This document shows, one piece after another, positions 32,753 to 38,732 of a stretch of 38,732 bases of DNA. The stretch comes from JBPCRW01 sp050996405 (lineage in GTDB: Bacteria; Acidobacteriota; Blastocatellia; Pyrinomonadales; Pyrinomonadaceae). The stretch is from assembly GCA_050996405.1 (NCBI GenBank), contig JBPCRW010000017.1, forward strand, positions 1-38,732, in the 5' to 3' direction. Under the pieces are notes generated by a model. The model made no database searches. It was not told where the DNA came from and worked only from the letters and a program-made list of their open reading frames with translations. Both the position numbers and the translations under genes were made by a program. The first letter of the stretch is position 1. Each line of letters starts with the position of its first letter.

Positions 32753-33163
32753 CTACAAAAACAGCTTGTAAGAAACTTGAAAGAAATCTCCAAGCTCCTT
32801 CGCTTTATTTTTGCTGATGCCGCGCGTTCCTGCGAGAACTTCCGAAATATTTGCTTCACTCTTGAAAATCCCGACCAAATCTTTTTGACGGTATCCATTT
32901 TCTTCTAATAAATGATGCAGAATTTCCCTCGGCGATGACCCGCCCAGCGGATATTTTTCTTTTTCGTAATTCTCGATTAACACCGCTAAGAGGGATAGAA
33001 TTCTGTCCTGTTCATTGGTCCGTTTTTCATCGCCGATTCTCATCAACATTGCGGCACTGTCTTGCAGTCTTGTTAATTCGGTTTCGGTGGTAATAACTAC
33101 CGGGAGAGTTTCCGCCAGTAGTTTGCTGTATTTTTTTGTGTTAATAGTACTTGTTCCGGTCAT
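32753..33163 (-). CDS. higA: HigA-type antitoxin
   Basis: 136 residues from the ATG at 33163 (TAGGAG ahead); an upstream ATG at 33211 lies inside the toxin gene. The N-terminal half (KKYSKLLAETLPVVITTETE, LTRLQDSAAMLM) is the HigA dimer/neutralising part. The C-terminal half is an XRE HTH (PREILHHLLEENGYRQKDLV, ISEVLAGTRGISKNKAKEL). It follows the toxin gene, the reversed order typical of higBA, and presumably represses the pair. Confidence 0.87.
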   Translation of the reverse strand: MTGTSTINTKKYSKLLAETLPVVITTETELTRLQDSAAMLMRIGDEKRTNEQDRILSLLAVLIENYEKEKYPLGGSSPREILHHLLEENGYRQKDLVGIFKSEANISEVLAGTRGISKNKAKELGDFFQVSYKLFL

Positions 33164-33173
33164 TGTTTCGCTC

Positions 33174-33473
33174 CTAGCAATCGCAATCCTTTTTCCACTT
33201 GTTCCGGTCATATTCGGAACGCGTTAAAATATACAAAACTTCGATAATCTGAAGTTTGTAACTAATCGCAGTAATTAAGCGGTAATTGTTTCCTCGAATA
33301 TCAAACACGGTGCAGTTACCTACCAAATCCGCCTTTTTATAAACTAATTTCATCTCCACGGAATTTTTCCAATTAGCTTCCTGAATTATGGTTACCCAAT
33401 CATTCAAAGCTCTTTTAGAATCAGATTTTTCGTTAATGAACGTCGTTATTTTATTTCTACCGATTAGTTTCAC
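33174..33473 (-). CDS. higB: HigB-type toxin
   Basis: A 99-residue RelE-superfamily mRNA interferase. ALNDWVTIIQEANWKNSVEM, FDIRGNNYRLITAI, ILTRSEYDRNKWKKDCDC follow the HigB_toxin pattern, with the conserved I-R-G-N-x-Y-R-L core and a terminal Y-D...W. It would cleave ribosome-associated mRNA. The antitoxin ATG is 11 bp after its stop. Confidence 0.9.
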   Translation of the reverse strand: MKLIGRNKITTFINEKSDSKRALNDWVTIIQEANWKNSVEMKLVYKKADLVGNCTVFDIRGNNYRLITAISYKLQIIEVLYILTRSEYDRNKWKKDCDC

Positions 33474-33609
33474 TTATCCTGCATCTCTCAATTTCTTACT
33501 TTGGAAATCTTATCAAAAACTGATAACATTTTCAAATAACACGCAATAATTATTATCTTTAACTGGAAATAAAGCCCGTTGGTTTGGAGAAATCTTCCGC
33601 GTAATTATT

Positions 33610-34026
33610 TTACATATCTCCGATCCAAAGTAGATGTTTTTTAAGTCTGGTATTTTCAAGAGCGTTGTAAAATCTTTCATCCGCCGTGACAAATTCGCAG
33701 GAAAGAGAAATTGCCAATGAAAGATATGTCCAATCATAAACAGTCTGGTTTGTTATTGCCGCGCCCGTAAACGCAGATTTGACGAGTTGTTTGTGCGAAT
33801 GGAGTTGCAAATTGGTTTGACAAAAAGCAGTGATTATTTTCTGACCTTCCTTTTCAGTTAAATTCCCGAGTCTGACCTTCTTCCAAATGATGTTGGAAAA
33901 CTCAGGCAGAATCAATTCAGGGGCGTGAAGCGCGTTGCCGCTGTTTTGAACTTTGCTTGCTTCTTGCTCATAAATTTCCGGCACATACCATTTGACGGCA
34001 ACGCTGGCATCTACGACCTGGTTCAT
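33610..34026 (-). CDS. vapC: VapC-type PIN-domain toxin
   Basis: 138 residues with PIN motifs: VVDASVAVKWYVPE (Asp6), LPEFSNIIWKKV (Glu), YDWTYLSLAISLSCEFVTAD (Asp pair) and ERFYNAL. The metal-binding acidic residues of VapC ribonucleases all have candidates. It overlaps its antitoxin by 4 bp (ATGA), the usual coupling. Confidence 0.9.
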   Translation of the reverse strand: MNQVVDASVAVKWYVPEIYEQEASKVQNSGNALHAPELILPEFSNIIWKKVRLGNLTEKEGQKIITAFCQTNLQLHSHKQLVKSAFTGAAITNQTVYDWTYLSLAISLSCEFVTADERFYNALENTRLKKHLLWIGDM

Positions 34027-34253
34027 CTATTGCGATCCTCACGAAGAAGTTTGGCACTATCAGAATGCTCTCTGCCGCGAAGCGAATCTTTTATTTTCCT
34101 GGCAACTTTCTCATCAGATAGAGGCTCGTTTTTAACAAAATAACTGATGATAAAACGAACTTCTGACTGCAAACTTCGTCCATTTTGAGAAGCGCGTTTT
34201 TTTAGCTTTTCTAAAACGGTTGTTTCGACATCTCTGACTAAAACATCAGGCAT
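34023..34253 (-). CDS. vapB: VapB/FitA-type antitoxin
   Basis: 76 residues; PDVLVRDVETTVLEKLKKRA SQNGRSLQSEV is an Arc/FitA-like ribbon-helix-helix DNA-binding region, followed by an acidic tail that would bind the toxin. It precedes vapC. A palindrome straddles its promoter. Confidence 0.88.
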   Translation of the reverse strand: MPDVLVRDVETTVLEKLKKRASQNGRSLQSEVRFIISYFVKNEPLSDEKVARKIKDSLRGREHSDSAKLLREDRNR

Positions 34254-34281
34254 ATAATTGTTTCCTTTCCAAATTTTATGC

Positions 34282-34320
34282 TGCTATCATTATGATAGCA
34301 TAAATAATATAAAATGTTAA
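34282..34320 (-). promoter_or_regulatory. vapBC promoter with palindromic operator
   Basis: TGCTATCAT-T-ATGATAGCA (34282-34300) is a perfect 19-bp palindrome. On the minus strand TTAACA, 17 bases, then TATCAT gives a good -35/-10 pair whose -10 lies in the palindrome. Binding of VapB/VapBC there would block transcription. Confidence 0.65.
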
Positions 34321-34544
34321 TTTACGGATTCCAAAACTTCTACAAATGAATCTTGTTTCTCAGCCAAATAATCGCTTAATTTACTTGCCATTCCCGAAGC
34401 CGTTTCGGCTGTGATATTCAAATACCGGAGGAAAGTTTTTAGCTCGGTATGCCCTGTAATTTTCATAAGCGGCGAACTAGAGGCAATCATTCTGTGGCAG
34501 TATGACGGCAATTTCGTAGGCAAAATTCTTAAAATGCCTGCCAA
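34317..34544 (-). pseudogene. C-terminal fragment of a tyrosine integrase
   Basis: MKITGHTELKTFLRYLNITA carries the GH and the nucleophile Tyr of the tyrosine-recombinase active site. The sequence before it (LRILPTKLPSYCHRM) does not continue as the expected R..HxLRH region. Only the last ~50 residues survive, next to the vapBC promoter. Confidence 0.7.
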
Positions 34545-34595
34545 TTTTTTAAATCGGCAAAAACTATACCATTCCCTAATGTTTGAAGATGATAA

Positions 34596-34622
34596 ATACG
34601 TCAGGCATTGTCTGGTAAATTA
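34596..34622. repeat. CAGACA-type palindrome, degenerate copy
   Basis: GTCAGGCATTGTCTGGTAAA aligns to the palindrome at 30096-30122 with a few mismatches and the same 27-bp extent. Confidence 0.55.
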
Positions 34623-34634
34623 TCTTTTTCCGTT

Positions 34635-34970
34635 CTAAACCATTGCTAAATCATCCAATCTTTGAAATGGTAAAGCGTTAAAGGCTAGGACAATGCTATT
34701 ACTGTCAATTCCTGCTTCAAGTAGTTCTCTGACAATTTCGGCATCGGTATTATCTCGCTCAACATAAATCTTGTCGTTTTGCAGTCTGAAATGTAAGACG
34801 ACATCATAAATTCTGCGCCCCTTTTCATTCCAGCCTGAATCTACAACCATATAGTCGCCATTTGCCGGGTCGCAAATCGCATGGGTTGTAATTTGTCCAT
34901 TGGCGGGTTGAAATTTTGCGTGACGATTGACAACTGCCTGTAATATTTTGCTCAATTTTTCGTGCTTCAT
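34635..34970 (-). CDS. xisI: XisI-like protein
   Basis: 111 residues from ATG 34970. KLSKILQAVVNRHAKFQPAN, ICDPANGDYMVVDSGWNEKG, RIYDVVLHFRLQNDKIYVER and GIDSNSIVLAFNALP follow the XisI family, first described as a factor for excision of the cyanobacterial fdxN element. The usual partner gene xisH is not present. The start codon lies inside the hsdR remnant, whose reading KIEQNITG overlaps in another frame, so the gene arrived by a fusion at this point. Confidence 0.85.
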   Translation of the reverse strand: MKHEKLSKILQAVVNRHAKFQPANGQITTHAICDPANGDYMVVDSGWNEKGRRIYDVVLHFRLQNDKIYVERDNTDAEIVRELLEAGIDSNSIVLAFNALPFQRLDDLAMV

Positions 34971-35758
34971 AACGCAAATCAAGCACGACGTTATCTTTTA
35001 CGGCTTGGTCGTATTTATAGACGTGAATGTATTTGCCGAAAATTTCGATGGTGCGCTGTTTGTCTTCACGAAGCAAAGGCGTTCCGGTAAATCCAATCGT
35101 GACGGCGTTCGGCAAAATAGTGGTTAATGCCTTGTGCGGTTTGCCGGATTGCGAGCGGTGGCATTCGTCAATGAAAACATAAATGTCGCCCTTCGGCTGA
35201 AAGTTTTCGGGCAAGCTGTTTTGTATCGCTTCGATAAAACTTTCGACATCGGTTTTGTCTCCTCTGCCGAATTTGTGAATCAGCGAACACAGAAGCCATT
35301 CCTTTTTCGTATTCAATTGATTGATTAAATCATCGCCGCTCGTCGTCCGGTAAATCTGTTCGTCAACGCCTTTGAAAACGCCTTCGATTTGTTCATCAAG
35401 CTCTGTCCGGTCGGTAACAATCAGCACACGCGAGTCAGGCAGATTTTCGCGTATCCATTTGGCAATCCAAACCATCGTCGGAGATTTGCCAGAGCCTTGC
35501 GTGTGCCAGATAATTCCGCCTTCGCGCTGTTTTAAGAATTTTTGCGTTTCTTTTACGCCGAAGTATTGATTGTGTCGGCAGATTTTTTTGATGCCTCCGT
35601 CGAAAACGATAAAGTTGTGCAGAATCTCCAAAAATCTTTTTTTATTGCAAAGCTGCAAAAGATGCCGGTCAAGCGGATTTTCTTCCGCGCTGATTTCTGT
35701 TTCGCCTTCTTCCTTCCATTTCAGATAACATTTTTCGGGCGTTTCGTTACGTCGTTCA
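34920..35758 (-). pseudogene. hsdR: Type I restriction endonuclease R subunit, internal fragment
   Basis: About 280 residues of the helicase part: ISAEENPLDRHLLQLCNKKR, FIVFDGGIKKICRHNQYFGV, Walker A HTQGSGKS, VFIDECHRSQSGK (DEAD-like box) and IGFTGTPLL, ending LRYEARKIEQNIT. The N-terminal nuclease domain and the second helicase half are missing. It begins right after the HTH antitoxin stop and runs into the XisI gene. Confidence 0.88.
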
Positions 35759-36138
35759 TCAATAACCCATATTTAATTCTTGCGCCTGTTTTGTCAGTTC
35801 TTTTAAAGAATCGAGTCGTTTCTTTTATACGCCTGCAAATCGCTAAACAAAACGCGGCGGTGCGTTCCGACTTTATGAAAAGGAATTTTGCCGGTTTCCA
35901 ACAGATTTACGAGAAACGGACGAGAAACTTTTAAGTATTCGGCTGCTTTTTGGGTTGATAAATCAGTCGGTTCGGCTGCCGTTACCGTTACTTCTTTACC
36001 TTCTGCCAGCAGCTTCAAAGTTGTTTTCAAAACTCTGATAGCCTGCGGCGGAAAATCCGATATTGACAGCTCACGATTTTTTGAAAAAAGTTCCGCGCTT
36101 TTACGCGCCTGTAATCTATCTTTTTCCGTTAATTTCAT
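35759..36138 (-). CDS. Excisionase-type HTH protein (antitoxin-like), one frameshift
   Basis: A long N-terminal part (MKLTEKDRLQARKSAELFSK) is followed by a MerR/Xis-type HTH at about residues 60-105 (STQKAAEYLKVSRPFLVNLL, KIPFHKVGTHRRVLFSDLQA). The frame stops at YKRNDSIL. One base shifted, it continues KRLDSLKELTKQAQELNMGY and a TGA at 35759, the normal end of this family, and the span is one base short of a multiple of three. These proteins usually pair with a PIN toxin directly downstream; here that place is taken by the hsdR remnant, so the toxin is missing. Confidence 0.75.
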
Positions 36139-36225
36139 TTCTTTCGCCTCTGACCGATAGTTCCGAAAGACATTTTACCATAAGCGCAATAAACGCAATA
36201 GTCGAAATAAGCGAAACGAATTTTA

Positions 36226-36315
36226 CTAAATCAATCGCGTTTTTCCCGTCAGCAATTCCTGCATCGTTCCTTGCTTGACGGCTTTATATTTGGCTTGTTT
36301 CGCCTTGCTTGCCAT
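36226..36315 (-). pseudogene. hsdS: hsdS C-terminal tail, first copy
   Basis: A 29-residue frame, KAKQAKYKAVKQGTMQELLT then GKTRLI, stop. This is the typical last 25 residues of a type I specificity subunit and matches the end of the fragment at 37658 (DKYKAVKQVMMQELLTGKTR). Confidence 0.8.
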
Positions 36316-36317
36316 TT

Positions 36318-36745
36318 TTAATCTTCGGTTGGCGGATGATTTCCTATCACATATAAAGCGCGTCTTAAATTGACTAATCCGATTCGATTGAGTTTTAAGG
36401 CTTTAATTGTTGCCCGACCTGTCGGCGTAATACCGAAAACTTCGGTAAAATCTGCGCTCCAGGCAAAATGCTCGCTCCAAATTTGTTTTCGAGGATTGAA
36501 AACCTGTGCTTTAGTTTCGGTTATTTCGTCCGCAAATTCGGTTCGTGTCGCTTTGAAAGCATTACATCCTTGACACGCCAACGCAAGATTTTCAGCCGTA
36601 GTTTTTCCGTCTGCGAATTTCGGCAAAATATGTTCAAAGCAAAAAGGCTGCGGAGAGAAACTTTCGGGAATTCGACAATATTCGCAAATTTCTTTGGCTC
36701 TTTTTCTGACTAAATTCCGCAGTTGACTGCGATATATTCACTCAT
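36318..36745 (-). CDS. HNH endonuclease, one frameshift near the start
   Basis: MSEYI at 36745 leads, after a one-base shift, into QLRNLVRKRAKEICEYCRIP, then FCFEHILPKFADGKTTAENL and ALACQGCNAFK: the CxxC...HI...N...CxxCN pattern of HNH nucleases with its zinc site. The rest (FNPRKQIWSEHFAWSADFTE, GITPTGRATIKALKLNR) is common in this subfamily. The span is one base short of a multiple of three, so the gene is otherwise complete (about 142 residues). It overlaps the upstream partner by 8 bp. Confidence 0.8.
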
Positions 36746-37130
36746 AATCGGGCAAGGTCAAACCGATTTGTTTCATTGCCGTTTGAAAAGTAACGCCGCG
36801 CAAATCTGCCAGAGCAATGACGGCGTTTATTCTTTCGGCGTGAATTTCTTCGAGCTTTTCGATAAGTTTGGCTAATTCGGCAAAGCCTTCTGCCGCGAGT
36901 TTTTCTTCATCGCGTAAAGTTTGGAGTTCTTTCATTCGCTTCAAACTTTTGCCGGACAGAGTTTTTTGAATAATCCGCAAAAGTTTGGTTTCTTCGCCCG
37001 TCAGATGCGGAGCGATTCGGGTCGCGCGGACAGCCAGTACATTGCCGACCAATTTATCTAACTCACTCAACGGCATTGTTTGAACGGCGGAAAGTATTTG
37101 CTGCGAAGAAGGATTTTGTCTTGTGTTCAT
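36738..37130 (-). CDS. Conserved partner protein of the HNH endonuclease
   Basis: A 130-residue, mostly helical protein: PLSELDKLVGNVLAVRATRI, HLTGEETKLLRIIQKTLSGK, a coiled-coil (EGFAELAKLIEKLEEIHAER) and ALADLRGVTFQTAMKQIGLT at the end. It is coupled to the HNH gene by ATGAGTGA overlap. I recall the pair from other genomes, especially cyanobacteria, but know no function; it may be a DNA-binding or regulatory subunit. Confidence 0.7.
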   Translation of the reverse strand: MNTRQNPSSQQILSAVQTMPLSELDKLVGNVLAVRATRIAPHLTGEETKLLRIIQKTLSGKSLKRMKELQTLRDEEKLAAEGFAELAKLIEKLEEIHAERINAVIALADLRGVTFQTAMKQIGLTLPDYE

Positions 37131-37140
37131 AGTGTTTAGA

Positions 37141-37250
37141 ATTATAAATTGTGAATTGTGAATTGTGAATTGTGAATTATGAATTGTGAATTGTGAATTG
37201 TGAATTGTTTAGGTCATTTTTTTGCTTTTCATTCACAATTCATAATTATT
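37141..37250. repeat. GAATTGT heptamer array and inverted partner, left of four-helix gene
   Basis: GAATTGT or GAATTAT occurs about eight times in tandem at 37148-37207. After about 25 bases the complementary ATTCACAATTCATAATT follows, so it can fold into a long hairpin. Confidence 0.85.
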
Positions 37251-37602
37251 TTCCTTTTTGTTTTGAAGTAATAATGATTGACGAAAGAATCCTTTGAATC
37301 TCACTCAAATCACTGACAATTGAGGAATATGCTTTTTCGTCTAAAAAGTCGGAGCGGTAAAGAAGTTCAATCCAATAATCCGATTCGTTAGCTTCCTTTT
37401 GAGCAATTGCTAATTTGTGAATAAAATCCGCCGTGCTTTCAGCGTGTTCCGATTCACGCGCCAACGCGCCGATTGCCGTTCCCGAACGCAAAAGCTGTTT
37501 GCTCAGAACATATTCCTTCTTCTGCTGGACAAGAAACCGATACATCTTCACAATCCGCAAAGCAAAATCAAACGACTTCGTTTTTATAATATTCTCTCTC
37601 AT
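37246..37602 (-). CDS. Four-helix-bundle protein (S23/IVP-like)
   Basis: 118 residues, RENIIKTKSFDFALRIVKMY, LSKQLLRSGTAIGALARESE, ADFIHKLAIAQKEANESDYW and LSEIQRILSSIIITSK, matching the four-helix-bundle family named after proteins encoded in 23S rRNA intervening sequences and related to the Avd proteins of retroelements. Such proteins form pentamers and bind nucleic acid; the function is unclear. The gene is bracketed on both sides by 7-bp repeat hairpins. Confidence 0.9.
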   Translation of the reverse strand: MRENIIKTKSFDFALRIVKMYRFLVQQKKEYVLSKQLLRSGTAIGALARESEHAESTADFIHKLAIAQKEANESDYWIELLYRSDFLDEKAYSSIVSDLSEIQRILSSIIITSKQKGK

Positions 37603-37673
37603 AAATTATGAATTATGAATTGTGAATTATGAATGCGAAAAGTTTTTAATTCACAATTCACAATTCATAATTC
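37603..37673. repeat. GAATTAT/GAATTGT heptamers, right of four-helix gene
   Basis: GAATTAT-GAATTGT-GAATTAT (37614-37634) and ATTCACA-ATTCACA-ATTCATA (37651-37671) form a hairpin mirroring the left array. It ends at the stop of the hsdS fragment. Confidence 0.85.
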
Positions 37674-37930
37674 AAACGGGTCTTGCCCGTCAAAAGTTCC
37701 TGCATCATTACCTGCTTGACGGCTTTATATTTATCGCGTTTCTTTTCGAGCGTTTCGATTTCCGCGCCCATCTCGCTCAGGATTTGGGCGATGGCTTTTT
37801 GTTCATCAAATGACGGAATCAAAAATGAAAACTCTTTTATTCCTGCGGTTGTTAAATTGGTAAAAACTCCGCCGTGCGTTGCAGATGATTCAAATTGTTC
37901 TCGTAAAGTTGAAAGTTGGTGATAAAGATA
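37658..37930 (-). pseudogene. hsdS: hsdS C-terminal fragment, second copy
   Basis: LREQFESSATHGGVFTNLTT, KEFSFLIPSFDEQKAIAQIL and AEIETLEKKRDKYKAVKQVM MQELL are the last ~90 residues of a type I specificity subunit: end of the second target-recognition domain plus the conserved helix. Upstream sequence (beyond ~37930) no longer fits and merges into antisense of the transposase. It is a remnant. Confidence 0.88.
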
Positions 37931-37993
37931 AACTATGTGAATCAAGAGTAGAAAAATAACAGACAATCTCAGAATGATAAGATTTTCTTGCTT

Positions 37994-38732
37994 ATGGATA
38001 ATTAACTCATTCAAATTTATTTGCTTGTCTGTCAAATTTACAATAATCCGAGTTCTTTGAAATATCAACGGCTCTCGAATTTCAAGCCCGTCTTTACTGA
38101 TGAAGAAATCATCACCGGTTATCTGTTCGGACAATTAAACGAGAAATTCAATCACCGGCAGATTCACCGATTTATCCAAACATACTGGAGTGATTGGTTT
38201 GGACGGCTTCCGAGCTATCAAGCCTTTAACCGCCGATTGAATCTTTTGACGGATAATTTCCAGTCTCTGTTTGGCTCTCTGCTTGAAACCATTCATTTGA
38301 ACCAACATCATTTAACCGAAGATTTTTTGATTGATTCAATGCCGATTATGCCGGCTTGCGGGAACCCGTTCCCACCGGGCGCGAGTTGCTCCCGGGATTG
38401 CTAAAACAGGCAAGTCGCGTGTCAAACAAACTCATTTTCACGGCACTCGCCTGCATCTGATTGCAAGGCGGCAAACCGCTTGACTGCCTGGTCCGGCTAA
38501 AATCTGGATTAGAGAAGGCAATGTTCACGACCGCTTTGAAGGCGCATCAAAGATGAACTGCCAAACCGAATCAATCTTTTCGCAGATCTTGCCTATTTGG
38601 ACGCGCAATTGAAATTAGAATTAAAAGAGCGGCAAAGGCAATTGCCCGCGACACCGCTCAAGCCGAAAGTTTTTTCTCCCGATTCAAAGCAGAATTGTTG
38701 GAAAACGGAGTCTTTGAAGATTTAGAGCAAGC
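37994..38732 (+). pseudogene. IS982-like transposase, broken, running off the window
   Basis: It opens MDN, then an in-frame TAA, then LIQIYLLVCQIYNNPSSLKY, FTDEEIITGYLFGQLNEKFN, DWFGRLPSYQAFNRRLNLLT and LIDSMPIM with the first Asp of the DDE site: the IS982 pattern. After CGNPF the frame is lost; the sense continues in others (RVAPGIAKTGKSRVKQTHFH, LADLAYLDAQLKL is in a third). Several breaks mean an inactive copy. The left end of the IS is probably near 37935-37990, where hsdS stops. Confidence 0.82.

Noticed and set aside
34983..35658. Reading the hsdR piece as a complete DEAD-box helicase
   Set aside because: Sequence before the Met continues as normal HsdR, and both nuclease and second helicase halves are missing.
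37931..38134. Extension of the hsdS frame to 38134
   Set aside because: This part is antisense to the IS982-like transposase and does not look like a specificity subunit.

Overview
The window looks like an acidobacterial chromosome segment, probably Blastocatellia or Pyrinomonadaceae-like. This is an inference from the style of several proteins: the MKQCPKCNRTY zinc-ribbon protein with an LCCL domain, the CadC-type winged-helix protein and the glgA/purA codon use. No marker gene settles the taxonomy. Only a short stretch (about 2.9-6.5 kb: glgA, a GNAT acetyltransferase, purA, tRNA-Lys) reads as ordinary core genome. The rest is accessory DNA: one ubiquitin-like conjugation island, one transporter/oxidase cluster, serine-recombinase elements, toxin-antitoxin pairs, a CRISPR remnant and a decayed restriction locus.

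Layout. 1-2.6 kb: a partial TSPPY-class DNA methyltransferase, then three broken copies of the start of another methyltransferase interleaved with a YoeB/YefM-like toxin-antitoxin pair, an antitoxin fragment and the LCCL protein. 2.9-6.5 kb: core genes. 6.5-14.5 kb, minus strand: an apparent single operon next to tRNA-Lys. In transcription order it encodes a ubiquitin-like protein (UBL), an E2-like protein, a JAB/JAMM peptidase, a ThiF/E1-like enzyme, a second E2-like protein, a small membrane protein, a HerA/VirD4-like ATPase with a possible nuclease-like tail, and a serine-recombinase DNA-binding region without its catalytic domain but with an excisionase-like HTH. 14.6-20.6 kb: a stand-alone winged-helix protein, a NitT/TauT-type ABC importer with an unusual C-terminal extension on its ATPase, a haem-oxygenase-like (HDO) protein, a PIN-like/DUF6190-like protein and a truncated unknown. 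20.5-23.6 kb: a 5'-truncated penicillin-binding protein, a DUF488 gene with an internal TGA, and an M50-like membrane peptidase.

23.6-32.4 kb: repeat-bounded modules. The first carries an XRE regulator, a RuvC-fold protein lacking catalytic residues, a small protein and a complete large serine recombinase. Beyond it are a PIN toxin pair, an APH-like kinase between tRNA-3'-end-like repeats, the tail of a second recombinase, a DUF1016/PDDEXK nuclease, and an HTH plus truncated methyltransferase. 32.4-32.6 kb: a cas-less CRISPR remnant with a MITE-like palindromic element inserted inside one repeat. 32.7-38.7 kb: HigBA and VapBC pairs, an integrase fragment, a XisI-like gene overlapping an hsdR remnant, a frameshifted HTH antitoxin, two hsdS tails, a frameshifted HNH endonuclease with its partner, a four-helix-bundle gene flanked by 7-bp repeat hairpins, and a broken IS982-like transposase.

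Caution on reading frames. Five genes (UBL, JAB, membrane protein, HTH antitoxin, HNH) each run on in another frame with exactly one base missing, and the ABC ATPase has one base extra. Several breaks fall in short homopolymers. This looks at least partly like residual assembly indels rather than decay, so the UBL operon may be fully intact in the living organism. The methyltransferase, DUF488 and transposase breaks look like real decay.
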